Assembly: GCA_900317025.1 (NCBI GenBank)
Contig: ONFG01000017.1
Span: 1-39,844 of the forward strand
DNA: 39,844 nt
Direction: 5' to 3'
DNA from: an uncultured Eubacteriales bacterium
GTDB taxonomy: Bacteria; Bacillota; Clostridia; Oscillospirales; Acutalibacteraceae
The notes under the pieces: generated by a model
What the model was told of the DNA's origin: nothing
Databases searched by the model: none
Seen by the model: the letters and a program-made list of their open reading frames with translations, nothing else
Translations under genes and position numbers: made by a program
Part shown: piece by piece, positions 23,503 through 31,413 of the stretch
Layout: the number at the start of each line of letters is the position of its first letter
Numbering within the stretch: position 1 is the first letter of the stretch

Positions 23503-24168
23503 TCACAGGACCGTTTCGGCAATGCGGATGATCTCTTTTGAGATGTCTTCCAGCGGTATCGGGCTTTCGCCATCGTCACAGCGGATAACGTGCCAGCCGA
23601 GCGTCTTTGCGGCGTAGAGCGCCGTTTTGCGGCAGTTTCTCAGGAAGCCGGCGTTCTGCTCGTGGATATCCTTCTTCGACTCGTCGCCGCCGTAACGCTT
23701 TGAAAGAAGCTTCTGCGAGACGTCAACGTCCATGTCCAGATAGATCACCATGTCAGGCTTCGGCACGCCGAGCTTAGAGTATTCAAACTCCTCGAGCCAG
23801 CGAAGGTAAGTCTCCCACTCGCTCTCGGGAAGCTTCGACGTCTGATAGACGGCATTAGAGGTCGCATATCTGTCGGAGACGAAGAGCGCGCCGCTTTCGT
23901 AGTCTTCCCTCCAGTATTTAAGGTAGTCGGCGCAGCGGTCTACGGCGTAAAACGCAGCCGCGGCGTAAGGGTTGACGCCGTCGGGCGTTTTTGAAAGCTC
24001 GCCGCCGAGATAAAGCTTGACGAGCGCCGACGAGGGGCTGTCATAATTCGGGAACGAGAGCTTTTTAAAGCTTCTCCCCTCTTTTTCGAGGTGTTCGCAA
24101 AGCAGAGCCGTCTGGGTCGCCTTGCCGCTGCCGTCTAAGCCTTCGATAACGATGAGCTTGCCGTTCAT
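23503..24168 (-). CDS. tmk: Thymidylate kinase
   Basis: 221 residues; phosphorylates dTMP to dTDP. P-loop EGLDGSGKATQT (near residue 9-20), DRY-type motif SDRYATSNAVYQ, and the dTMP-pocket region. It begins 12 bp after thyX, so the enzyme that makes dTMP and the one that uses it are co-transcribed. Confidence 0.95.
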   Translation of the reverse strand: MNGKLIVIEGLDGSGKATQTALLCEHLEKEGRSFKKLSFPNYDSPSSALVKLYLGGELSKTPDGVNPYAAAAFYAVDRCADYLKYWREDYESGALFVSDRYATSNAVYQTSKLPESEWETYLRWLEEFEYSKLGVPKPDMVIYLDMDVDVSQKLLSKRYGGDESKKDIHEQNAGFLRNCRKTALYAAKTLGWHVIRCDDGESPIPLEDISKEIIRIAETVL

Positions 24169-24180
24169 ACTGTCAGTCCC

Positions 24181-24993
24181 TTATCTGAATTTTTCTCTCA
24201 TTTCAGCCGCTCTGCCGCAGCTCATCCTGCCCTCGGGGCAGGTCCCCCAGACGCAGCCGGGTCCCGCCTTTTGGAAGAGGTGCGGTGCGACCTCCTTAAC
24301 GAGCAGGAGCATTTGCTGAGCCACGTCTCTGATCTCCCACTGCGCCCTGTTGCAGCAGCGGTGCTCGAAGAAGTTTAGCAGCGAGCGGGCGTTGAACGTG
24401 CAGATTATCTTTGTCGTGCAGGCGTTCGGCAGGATAAAGCGGGCGTCTTCGTTGCTCTGCTTTTCAAACGCCGAGCATTGCGCCTTGTTTACTTTGCGGA
24501 ACTCCTCGATAAGCTCGCCGTCGGGCAGAGCCGCGTCGATATCGAGCGCCTTTTCCTTTATATGCTTGCGAATGCTCGCCGCCATCAGCCCGTTTCTGAG
24601 CTGTTCGTAAGCCTTCATCTCGGTATCCAAGGCGTCGTTGTAAAGCTTTGAAAGCTCGGGCGACTCAGCGATAACGGGCGGCGTTACGAACTCGAACGAC
24701 GTGCCGTCGACGTAGCGCTGCGACTGCTGGCTGTAGGAGGCGATCCTGTGGCGCACGAGCTGATGGGAACAGGCGCGCGAGATGCCCTCGATGCCAAACG
24801 TGAACGAGGCGTGCTCGATCGGGCTTTGATGCCCCAGCGAACTGAGCATATCGAGGAAGGACGCTGTCTTTTCTTCGGTAAGACCCTCCTTAACGTCCGA
24901 GATATCAGATTTTGAATAGCAGAGCTTGGCCGCCATCGCGACGGTCTGCTCCGGCATCGGTGTATAAGCAAGAAGAGTGACCTTTGCGCCCAT
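24181..24993 (-). CDS. thyX: Flavin-dependent thymidylate synthase
   Basis: 270 residues; methylates dUMP with CH2-THF, FAD and NADPH. The ThyX signature RHRIASYSQQSQRY (residues 81-94) is exact to the RHRxxSxxxxSxR pattern, and SPIEHASFTFGIEGISRACSHQLVRHR precedes it. First in a six-gene minus-strand operon. ThyX does not turn CH2-THF into dihydrofolate, unlike ThyA. An AAGGCGGTGG site lies upstream. Confidence 0.97.
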   Translation of the reverse strand: MGAKVTLLAYTPMPEQTVAMAAKLCYSKSDISDVKEGLTEEKTASFLDMLSSLGHQSPIEHASFTFGIEGISRACSHQLVRHRIASYSQQSQRYVDGTSFEFVTPPVIAESPELSKLYNDALDTEMKAYEQLRNGLMAASIRKHIKEKALDIDAALPDGELIEEFRKVNKAQCSAFEKQSNEDARFILPNACTTKIICTFNARSLLNFFEHRCCNRAQWEIRDVAQQMLLLVKEVAPHLFQKAGPGCVWGTCPEGRMSCGRAAEMREKFR

Positions 24994-25058
24994 CTGCCCA
25001 CCGCCTTTCGATCATTAGATTTGAGCCGCTTCATTACAGCCGCACATATACATGGTAT

Positions 25059-25087
25059 ATTATAACACAAACGCCGCCGCAATGCAA
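25059..25087 (-). promoter_or_regulatory. Promoter of the thyX operon
   Basis: TTGCAT-N17-TATAAT on the minus strand, 65 bp before thyX. Confidence 0.8.
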
Positions 25088-25119
25088 ATTTTTATTTTAA
25101 ATAAATTGTAAAAACAAGC

Positions 25120-25149
25120 AAAAGAAAGAGCCACCCGCAAGGGCAGCTC
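25120..25149 (-). terminator. Terminator of the DAHP synthase gene
   Basis: GAGCTGCCC and GGGTGGCTC pair over 9 bp (two G-U) with a TTGC loop, then TTTCTTTT. Confidence 0.85.
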
Positions 25150-25165
25150 GTGTTTTGTGAAATTA

Positions 25166-26203
25166 TCAGATCATATCGGCGATATCGTAGATGAGCTTTT
25201 CGGACTTTTCCCAGCCGAGGCAGGGGTCGGTGATCGACTTGCCGTAGATCATGTCGTCGGCTTCGGTGATCTGCTGGTTGCCGTCTTCGATGTAGCTCTC
25301 GATCATAAGACCTTTGACAATGCGCTTGATGTCGTCGTTCTGGTGTATCGAGCGGATGACCTCCTCGCTTATGCGGATCTGCTCCATGAAGCGCTTGCCG
25401 GAGTTGGAGTGGTTGGTGTCGATGATGACGGCGGGGTTTTTGAGGTTCGTCTTCTCGTAAGCCTCACAGAGGGAAAGCAGGTTTTCGTAGTGGTAATTAG
25501 AAACACTCCTGCCCTGCGGGTCCTGATAGCCTCTGAGGATGGCGTGGGCGTAGGGGTTGCCCTTGCTCTCGACCTCCCAGCCTCTGTAGATGAACGTCTG
25601 GGGGCTTTGAGCCGCCGTTACGGAGTTGAGCATGATGCCGATGTCGCCGCCGGTAGGGTTCTTCATGCCGACGGGAACGTCGATGCCGCTTGCCGTGAGG
25701 CGGTGCTGCTGGTTCTCGACGGAGCGCGCGCCTACTGCGACGTAAGACAGCAGATCGGAGAGGTAGCGGTAATTATCGGGGTAAAGCATCTCGTCTGCGC
25801 TGGTAAGCCCTGTTTCGGCGAGCACACGCATATGGAGCTTTCTGATCTTGATGATACCCTTGAGCATATCGGAATCGGAGAGCGGGTCTGGCTGGTGGAG
25901 CATACCCTTGTAGCCCTTGCCGTTCGTTCGCGGCTTATTGGTGTAGACTCTGGGGACGATCAGCAGTTTGTCCTTGACCTTATCCTGTACCTTTGCAAGG
26001 CGCGTCACGTAGTCCATGACGGACGTTTCGTAATCTGCGGAGCACGGTCCGATGATGAGCAGGAATTTGTCCGATTCGCCGGAGAAGATCTTTTTTATCT
26101 GCTCGTCTCTTTCCGCCTTGACCTTAGCCATCTCGTCCGTAACGGGGAACGAATCCTTCATCTCCTTCGGTACGGGCAGCTTTCTTTTAAATGTACAGTT
26201 CAT
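25166..26203 (-). CDS. aroF: 3-deoxy-7-phosphoheptulonate (DAHP) synthase, class I alpha
   Basis: 345 residues; condenses PEP and erythrose 4-phosphate in the first step of aromatic amino acid synthesis. Type I-alpha (AroF/G/H-like) hallmarks are LLIIGPCSADYE, PRVYTNKPRTNGKGYKGMLHQP, GARSVENQQHR, MKNPTGGD and IDTNHSNSGK. An AAGGAG site lies 10 nt before the ATG. The paralog letter (F, G or H) cannot be fixed from sequence; the Tyr/Phe-rich leader peptide upstream argues for control by tyrosine, and perhaps phenylalanine. It appears monocistronic. Confidence 0.94.
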   Translation of the reverse strand: MNCTFKRKLPVPKEMKDSFPVTDEMAKVKAERDEQIKKIFSGESDKFLLIIGPCSADYETSVMDYVTRLAKVQDKVKDKLLIVPRVYTNKPRTNGKGYKGMLHQPDPLSDSDMLKGIIKIRKLHMRVLAETGLTSADEMLYPDNYRYLSDLLSYVAVGARSVENQQHRLTASGIDVPVGMKNPTGGDIGIMLNSVTAAQSPQTFIYRGWEVESKGNPYAHAILRGYQDPQGRSVSNYHYENLLSLCEAYEKTNLKNPAVIIDTNHSNSGKRFMEQIRISEEVIRSIHQNDDIKRIVKGLMIESYIEDGNQQITEADDMIYGKSITDPCLGWEKSEKLIYDIADMI

Positions 26204-26223
26204 AATGATGTCTCTCCTTCAAC

Positions 26224-26253
26224 AAAAAACCGACGCATGAACTTTGCGTCGGT
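26224..26253 (-). terminator. Attenuator terminator (3:4 hairpin) in the DAHP synthase leader
   Basis: ACCGACGCA and TGCGTCGGT form a perfect 9-bp stem with a 7-nt loop, then six T, ending just before the aroF ribosome binding site. Its upstream arm overlaps the 9-nt antiterminator partner at 26250-26258. Confidence 0.93.
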
Positions 26254-26338
26254 CTTATAGTCATATCTGTGATCCTTTGGCGAAGCTACGCCTGCAAGCA
26301 CTTTCCGCACGACAATAAGACCGGGATAAAAGCCCGGT
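26250..26338 (-). promoter_or_regulatory. Attenuator: competing 1:2 and 2:3 helices
   Basis: Segment 1 ACCGGG (26333-26338) pairs with CCCGGT (26320-26325). The overlapping segment 2 CGGTCTTAT (26315-26323) is also a perfect 9-bp complement of ATAAGACCG (segment 3, 26250-26258), which shares bases with the terminator. Segment 1 starts inside the last Tyr codon of the leader peptide. A ribosome stalled on the Tyr codons would mask segment 1 and let 2:3 form (read-through). A ribosome reaching the stop would cover segment 2 and let the terminator form. Confidence 0.85.
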
Positions 26339-26384
26339 AAATAAAGTAAAAATACGAATACTTATACTCTGTTACAGCTGTCAT
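26286..26384 (-). CDS. Tyr/Phe-rich leader peptide of DAHP synthase
   Basis: 32 codons ending in TAG. Residues 7-16 read YKYSYFYFIY: five Tyr in ten, and three Phe in the whole peptide (positions 12, 14 and 19). A GAGGTG ribosome binding site lies 4 nt before the ATG. It is transcribed from the consensus promoter at 26415-26443, with its start about 24 nt into the transcript. The peptide itself has no expected product function; its codons would report the level of charged tRNA-Tyr (and perhaps tRNA-Phe). Confidence 0.88.
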   Translation of the reverse strand: MTAVTEYKYSYFYFIYRAFIPVLLSCGKCLQA

Positions 26385-26414
26385 AAAGCACCTCAAAAGC
26401 GGATCGTTGCGTTC

Positions 26415-26443
26415 AGTATAGCAGATAAGACGAAAAAAGTCAA
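26415..26443 (-). promoter_or_regulatory. Promoter of the DAHP synthase leader-gene transcript
   Basis: TTGACT-N17-TATACT on the minus strand. The stretch 26444-26642 beyond it shows no gene; it holds only a CCCGCGCGGG palindrome and a T run. Confidence 0.9.
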
Positions 26444-26642
26444 TAGAAAACGAAAAAATATTTTAACGATTTTATGTGCTAAAGCGGGTCGTCAAGCGCC
26501 GACAGGCAGTTCGCGGCAACAACTTTTTTTACCACCGTCTTTACCCCGCGCGGGACGGCTGGATCGGCAAGCCTGCATTATGTGCAGCTCAAGTTGTTGG
26601 CGAGACACGGGTGAATGGTTTGTAAACAATTTGTGAATTACG

Positions 26643-26671
26643 TTGAACAAAGCATATGTTTATAGTATAAT
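26643..26671 (+). promoter_or_regulatory. Promoter of the ABC-deoD-cdd-CPBP operon
   Basis: TTGAAC-N17-TATAAT, about 80 bp before the ATPase start. Confidence 0.88.
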
Positions 26672-26753
26672 TCTTTTTAAGAGACAAATTTTGGTCATTT
26701 TAGTTAATTGTGAGAGAATTCCTAAATACTATACAATAGGAGGTCGGTACATT

Positions 26754-27476
26754 ATGATCGAATTTAAAGCTGTAAGCAAAACGTACAACGGAAAGGTCAA
26801 GGCGCTTGATAACATGAATTTTACGGTCGGCGACGGCGAGCTTGTAGGCTTCATCGGCCCTAACGGCTCCGGTAAAACGACTACTATCAAGCTGCTTTCG
26901 GGTATACTCGTCCCCGATAAAGGCACGGTCAAAGTCAACGGCTTCGACGTCAATAAAGAGCCGCTGAAGGCGAAGGCTTCGATCGGGTATATCGCCGATA
27001 ATCCCGACGTCTTCCTGCGCCTTAAAGGGATAGAGTTCCTCAACTTTATCGGTGACGTATACAAAACGCCCGCCGACGAGCGCAAGAAAACCGTCGACGA
27101 GCTTGCGGAGCGCTTCGAGCTTACGAACGCGCTCAACTCGCAGATACTCAGCTATTCCCACGGCATGCGCCAGAAGCTGATGGTCATTGCGGCGCTCATG
27201 CACAAGCCGAAGGTCTGGATCCTCGACGAGCCGATGACAGGTCTTGACCCGAAGTCTTCCTTCGAGCTTAAAGCGCTCATGCGCGAGCACACAAAGCAGG
27301 GCAACAGCGTATTCTTCTCGACTCACGTTCTCGAGGTCGCCGAAAAGCTCTGCGATAAGGTCATCATTATCAAAAAGGGTCACAAGCTTTACGACGGAAC
27401 GCTCGCTGAGCTTGAAAAGAAAAACAAAGACAAAAACCTCGAGGATATCTTCCTTGAGCTGACCGGCAAAAAGTGA
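26754..27476 (+). CDS. ABC transporter ATP-binding protein
   Basis: 240 residues: Walker A GPNGSGKTT (near 36), Q-loop, signature SYSHGMRQK (near 136), Walker B VWILDEPMTGLDP, and a switch His in FFSTHVLEV. It belongs to the CcmA/EcsA-type exporters with a separate permease. The start MIEFKAVSK follows TAGGAGGT. It is paired with the membrane protein that follows; the substrate is unknown. Confidence 0.94.
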   Translation: MIEFKAVSKTYNGKVKALDNMNFTVGDGELVGFIGPNGSGKTTTIKLLSGILVPDKGTVKVNGFDVNKEPLKAKASIGYIADNPDVFLRLKGIEFLNFIGDVYKTPADERKKTVDELAERFELTNALNSQILSYSHGMRQKLMVIAALMHKPKVWILDEPMTGLDPKSSFELKALMREHTKQGNSVFFSTHVLEVAEKLCDKVIIIKKGHKLYDGTLAELEKKNKDKNLEDIFLELTGKK

Positions 27477-27490
27477 TCGGCGGTGATGAT

Positions 27491-29188
27491 ATGAACGTAT
27501 TTTTACAGCTTATGAAAATAACAGGCTCGTCGGTCGAGCCTACGCTTGAAGAAAAAAAGAGGAGCAAGGCGTTCGGCGTTGTCATGGGTATACTGATCGT
27601 CTGCCTCATCTTCATTCCCGTCGTTTTCTTCGTCGGGTTCATGGTCTATGCGCTCACGAACGGTCTCGTTACGCTTGGCGGCGAGGAGTCGGTTTCGGCG
27701 GGACTTGCGCTCATGCTGCACATCGTCGCGCTGTTCTCTGTCGTGTTCGGGTTCAGCGTGGTCATGAGCGTGTTCTACTTCTCGAGCGACCTCAACTACC
27801 TGCTGCCGCTGCCTATCCACCCGATGAAGATAGTCGGCGCAAAGCTCGCCTCGACTATGCTCTCGGAAAATGTGATGGAGTGCCTGCTCGTTTTCAGCGC
27901 GCTGATGGGCTTTATGATCGGCTACGGCTTCAATCCGCCCGTCGGCAGCGGCATAAACGCCGTGAGCATCATTGCGGCAATAGTCGGCGTGGCGACGTTC
28001 CCTGTGCTTCCGATTTGCTACTGCGCGATCATCTGCATGATCGTAATGTACTTCTCCAAGTTTCTGAAAAACAAGGACAGAGTCAGCAAGATAACGGCAT
28101 TCTCGACGATCGCGATACTCATAGTGCTCGTGGTCTGTCTCAACCTCTCAAACGGCTTTGACACGAACAAGTTTGTGTCTCAGCTCATCAATAACGAGCT
28201 GGGGCTTGTGAATGTGCTCAATAAAATCTTCATTAACGTTCCGCTGCTTTCAAAGGCGATGGCGGGCAGTATCGCGGCGCTCCTTCTTTATATCGCTGTG
28301 AACGCCACTGCGGTAGGCATCGTTCTGCTGCTTGCGTCAAAGCTCTATCTTAAAGCCGTTATCGCCATCGGCGGCGGCGAGGGCGCGTCAAGCTCAAAGG
28401 CAGACAGCGCCGACCTTGAAAAGCACTTCAAGGAGTCGTCTCACCTTATGACGTACTTCAAAAAGGAGCTTAAAATACTCGTCAGAACGCCCGCGTACCT
28501 TACGAACTGCGTCGGCATCAACCTGATCTGGCCGATCTTCATCTACCTGTTCGTAGTTCTGCAAAAGCAAAGCAACTTCCTCGGCGAGGCGTTGGAAAGG
28601 CTGCGCTACGGCGACGAAACGACTGTGCTTTACGCAACGCTCGTTGTCTTCGGCGTGTCAGTTATACTTACGGCGCTCAACTGCCTTGCTTCGAGCGCGA
28701 TCACGAGAGAGGGCAGGCACTTTGAGGTGATGAAATATATGCCCGTGCCGATCATGACTCAAATCAACGCGAAGGCTCTCGTCAGCATCGTTATCAGCGG
28801 CTCGGGTCTTATCATATATATCATCACGGCGTGCGCGCTGCTCGGCATAGATTTCCGCTTTGCATCGTACAGCGTGCTGCTGAGCATACTCGCCGTTATT
28901 TATTCGACGTACCTCGGCATCTACATTGACACGATGAACCCGAAGCTCATATGGGAGGACGAGGTCAACGCGCTTCGCGGCAATTACCACGTTTTCTACA
29001 ATATGGCGCTTGAGATAATCCTCACCGCTGCCGTATGCGGCGCGGCGATCGGGCTCAATCGCCTCGGCTTCCTGCCCGTGTTCTTTATCCAGACACTAAT
29101 CCTTGCACTTGCGGGCTTTTTGTCGATCGAGTTTTATATCGTATGCAAGAAAAAGGGCGTAAAGAACGTCCAGAAAATAGAGATGTAA
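27491..29188 (+). CDS. ABC-2 type transporter permease
   Basis: About 565 residues with roughly 12 hydrophobic segments in two halves, separated by a hydrophilic loop (about 290-330, GEGASSSKADSADLEKHFKESS). The size and plan match the large ABC-2 permeases (PF16949-like) that pair with single ATPases in clostridia. The ATG at 27491 is preferred, with GGCGGTGAT directly before it; a GTG 18 bp upstream overlaps the ATPase stop. The exported substrate is unknown. Confidence 0.88.
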   Translation: MNVFLQLMKITGSSVEPTLEEKKRSKAFGVVMGILIVCLIFIPVVFFVGFMVYALTNGLVTLGGEESVSAGLALMLHIVALFSVVFGFSVVMSVFYFSSDLNYLLPLPIHPMKIVGAKLASTMLSENVMECLLVFSALMGFMIGYGFNPPVGSGINAVSIIAAIVGVATFPVLPICYCAIICMIVMYFSKFLKNKDRVSKITAFSTIAILIVLVVCLNLSNGFDTNKFVSQLINNELGLVNVLNKIFINVPLLSKAMAGSIAALLLYIAVNATAVGIVLLLASKLYLKAVIAIGGGEGASSSKADSADLEKHFKESSHLMTYFKKELKILVRTPAYLTNCVGINLIWPIFIYLFVVLQKQSNFLGEALERLRYGDETTVLYATLVVFGVSVILTALNCLASSAITREGRHFEVMKYMPVPIMTQINAKALVSIVISGSGLIIYIITACALLGIDFRFASYSVLLSILAVIYSTYLGIYIDTMNPKLIWEDEVNALRGNYHVFYNMALEIILTAAVCGAAIGLNRLGFLPVFFIQTLILALAGFLSIEFYIVCKKKGVKNVQKIEM

Positions 29189-29201
29189 AAGGAGGGATCT
29201 T

Positions 29202-29918
29202 ATGAGCGTACCAACACCTCACATTTCCGCCAAGATCGGCGATTTTGCAAAGACCGTACTAATGCCGGGCGACCCGCTTCGCGCGAAGTTCATTGCGGAG
29301 AACAAGCTCGAAAACGCCCGCCTCGTAAATGAGGTAAGAGGAATGCTCGGCTACACCGGGCTTTACAAGGGCAAGCCTGTTTCAGTTATGGCAAGCGGCA
29401 TGGGTATGCCCTCGATGGGGATATACTCCTACGAGCTTTTCAACTTTTACGGCGTTGAAAATATTATCCGCATCGGCTCGGCGGGCGCCCTGTCAGACAA
29501 GCTCGACCTTTACGACATCGTGGCGGCGATCGGCGCCTGCACCAACTCCGCCTACGGCAGCCAGTTCGGGCTTAACGGCAGCTTTGCTCCGACGGCGAGC
29601 TACCCGCTTTTAAAGGCTTTTGACGAGGCCTGCGAAGCTCTCGGCACGAAGGCACACATCGGGAACGTTTTAAGCTCTGACACGTTCTACAGCGCCGACG
29701 AAAGCTGCAACGAAAGGTGGCGCGCGATGGGCGTTCTTGCCGTAGAGATGGAGACGGCGGCGCTTTACTTGAACGCCGCGAAGGCAGGGAAAAACGCGCT
29801 CGCGGTCTTCACGATATCCGACTGCCCGTTCACGAAGAAGGAGACTACAGCCGAGCAGCGGCAGAATTCGTTCGGCGAGATGATTACGGCGGCACTCGAA
29901 ACGGCGGCCGCATTATAA
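29202..29918 (+). CDS. deoD: Purine nucleoside phosphorylase, DeoD type
   Basis: 238 residues, hexameric PNP family: phosphorolysis of purine (deoxy)nucleosides. Motifs are MPGDPLRAKFIAE, the phosphate-binding RIGSAGAL, VLAVEMETAALY (with the ribose-binding Met-Glu) and the base-recognising Asp in FTISDCPF. AAGGAGGGAT precedes the ATG and the gap from the permease is 13 bp. Confidence 0.96.
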   Translation: MSVPTPHISAKIGDFAKTVLMPGDPLRAKFIAENKLENARLVNEVRGMLGYTGLYKGKPVSVMASGMGMPSMGIYSYELFNFYGVENIIRIGSAGALSDKLDLYDIVAAIGACTNSAYGSQFGLNGSFAPTASYPLLKAFDEACEALGTKAHIGNVLSSDTFYSADESCNERWRAMGVLAVEMETAALYLNAAKAGKNALAVFTISDCPFTKKETTAEQRQNSFGEMITAALETAAAL

Positions 29919-29957
29919 TATTTGTTTTGGTAAATTTTGTTTTGGGGGTAACTTAAT

Positions 29958-30365
29958 ATGACAGACTTGGAATTGATAGACGCAGCTAAGGAAGCGAGCA
30001 GACAGAGCTATTCGCCTTACTCGAAGTTCAAGGTGGGCGCTGCTCTGCTTAGCGATGACGGCTCTCTTTATAAGGGCTGCAATGTTGAGAACGCATCTTA
30101 CGGGGCAACGTGCTGTGCGGAGAGGACGGCTCTCTTCACTGCCGTCGCCGACGGAAAGCGCCGCTTTTCAAAGCTTGCCGTTGCAGGCTCGAGCGACGGC
30201 ACATTTGCCATCATCACCCAGCCGTGCGGCGTTTGTTTGCAGGCTTTGAGCGAGTTTTGCTCCGGCGAATTCGAGGTGCTGCTTACCGACAAAATCGGCA
30301 TCAGGAAGATGAAGCTTTCCGATTACCTTCCTTATCCGTTTGAAAAGGCTTCAATGGAGGGCTGA
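29958..30365 (+). CDS. cdd: Cytidine deaminase
   Basis: 135 residues, tetrameric type: the zinc ligands are the Cys of GATCCAERTA (with the catalytic Glu) and the two Cys of QPCGVCLQ. FKVGAAL and GCNVENASYG are the substrate-binding parts. It deaminates cytidine and deoxycytidine. Placed after deoD as a nucleoside salvage pair. Confidence 0.96.
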   Translation: MTDLELIDAAKEASRQSYSPYSKFKVGAALLSDDGSLYKGCNVENASYGATCCAERTALFTAVADGKRRFSKLAVAGSSDGTFAIITQPCGVCLQALSEFCSGEFEVLLTDKIGIRKMKLSDYLPYPFEKASMEG

Positions 30366-30427
30366 CCGGCATAGCGCCGAAACTCCATTCTTTTGTGATG
30401 ATAATAAAAAAGAGGAGAAGAAAAGAA

Positions 30428-31372
30428 ATGACAGAGAAAAAAGAAGACGTAAAAAAACTGATAATGTACCTTGCGATCACGTTTGCGGCGACATACGCGG
30501 TGGAGATATGTGCCTGCCTGTTCTTAAAGGATCTCATTCAGATCATACTTGTGGGCGTGATGTTTATCCCGATGATCGTTACACTGATCGTTTGCAGGGG
30601 GCTTACTCCGAAACGCTCGGGCGTTTTGTGGAAGCCTGATTTTAAGAAGAGCATCGGCTGGCTGCTGCTTGCGTGGTTTTTGCCGGCTTTGATGACGGCG
30701 GCGGGCGCGGCAGTTTATTTTGCAGTGTTCCCGAAGAATTTCAGCAGTGAGCTTTACGGCTTGTCCGCAATGCTCACTCAGCAGGGCATGGATATCAAGG
30801 ACGGCGCACTAAACGGAGTTCCACTCAGTGCGATCGTTATATCTCAGGTTGTGTCCGCAGTCATTATAGCGCCTTTTATAAACGCGATCCCGGCGCTTGG
30901 CGAAGAGATTGGCTGGCGAGGCTTCATGACTCCGGCATTCACCCGCCTTTGGGGGCGCAGACCGGCGCTCATCGTTTCGGGGGTTATCTGGGGCTTATGG
31001 CACGCGCCGCTCATCGTTCTTATCGACTACGAGTACAGCGGAGAATACGTCGGCAAGCCGTGGACGGGCGTTGCGCTTTTCTGCCTTATTACGTGCTGCC
31101 TAGGCGTTATCCTGTCATTCCTTTACGACAAGACTAAAAGCATCATTGCCCCGGCGCTCATGCACGGCGCATTCAACGCCATTGCGGCGCTGCCGCTCTA
31201 CTTTCTCTCGGACCTTAACGTGAATATGCTTCTTGGTCCCGCGCCGAACGGACTTATTGCGGCGATACCTATGCTGATACTCACGGCGGTCCTGCTTTTT
31301 GCGGTGAAGGAGCCGCAGATCAAGAATGATGAAAACAAAACCGAGGAACAGATAGAAGAGCAGCCTGTATAA
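30428..31372 (+). CDS. CPBP family intramembrane metalloprotease (1)
   Basis: About 314 residues with roughly eight membrane segments. Motif 1 EEIGWRGF, motif 2 GLWHAPL and motif 3 HGAFNA give the Glu-Glu, His and His-Asn set of CAAX-protease/bacteriocin-processing enzymes. The start MTEKKEDVKK is preferred over an ATG 33 bp upstream because GAGGAG lies between them. The C-terminus is acidic (NKTEEQIEEQP). The substrate is unknown; the family includes prenyl proteases and bacteriocin-immunity proteins. Confidence 0.92.
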   Translation: MTEKKEDVKKLIMYLAITFAATYAVEICACLFLKDLIQIILVGVMFIPMIVTLIVCRGLTPKRSGVLWKPDFKKSIGWLLLAWFLPALMTAAGAAVYFAVFPKNFSSELYGLSAMLTQQGMDIKDGALNGVPLSAIVISQVVSAVIIAPFINAIPALGEEIGWRGFMTPAFTRLWGRRPALIVSGVIWGLWHAPLIVLIDYEYSGEYVGKPWTGVALFCLITCCLGVILSFLYDKTKSIIAPALMHGAFNAIAALPLYFLSDLNVNMLLGPAPNGLIAAIPMLILTAVLLFAVKEPQIKNDENKTEEQIEEQPV

Positions 31373-31413
31373 GGCTGTCATAAAGCATATGAAAAGAAAA
31401 TACGGAGGACAAA

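Noticed and set aside
26204-26443. T-box riboswitch before DAHP synthase
   Set aside because: No T-box sequence or specifier stem was found; the Tyr-rich ORF and the three competing helices explain the leader.
4949-26520. The string GCGAACTGCC in three intergenic places (4949, 10135 and, reversed, 26507)
   Set aside because: An 11-mer shared by a few kilobases of intergenic DNA is expected by chance, and the flanks do not align.
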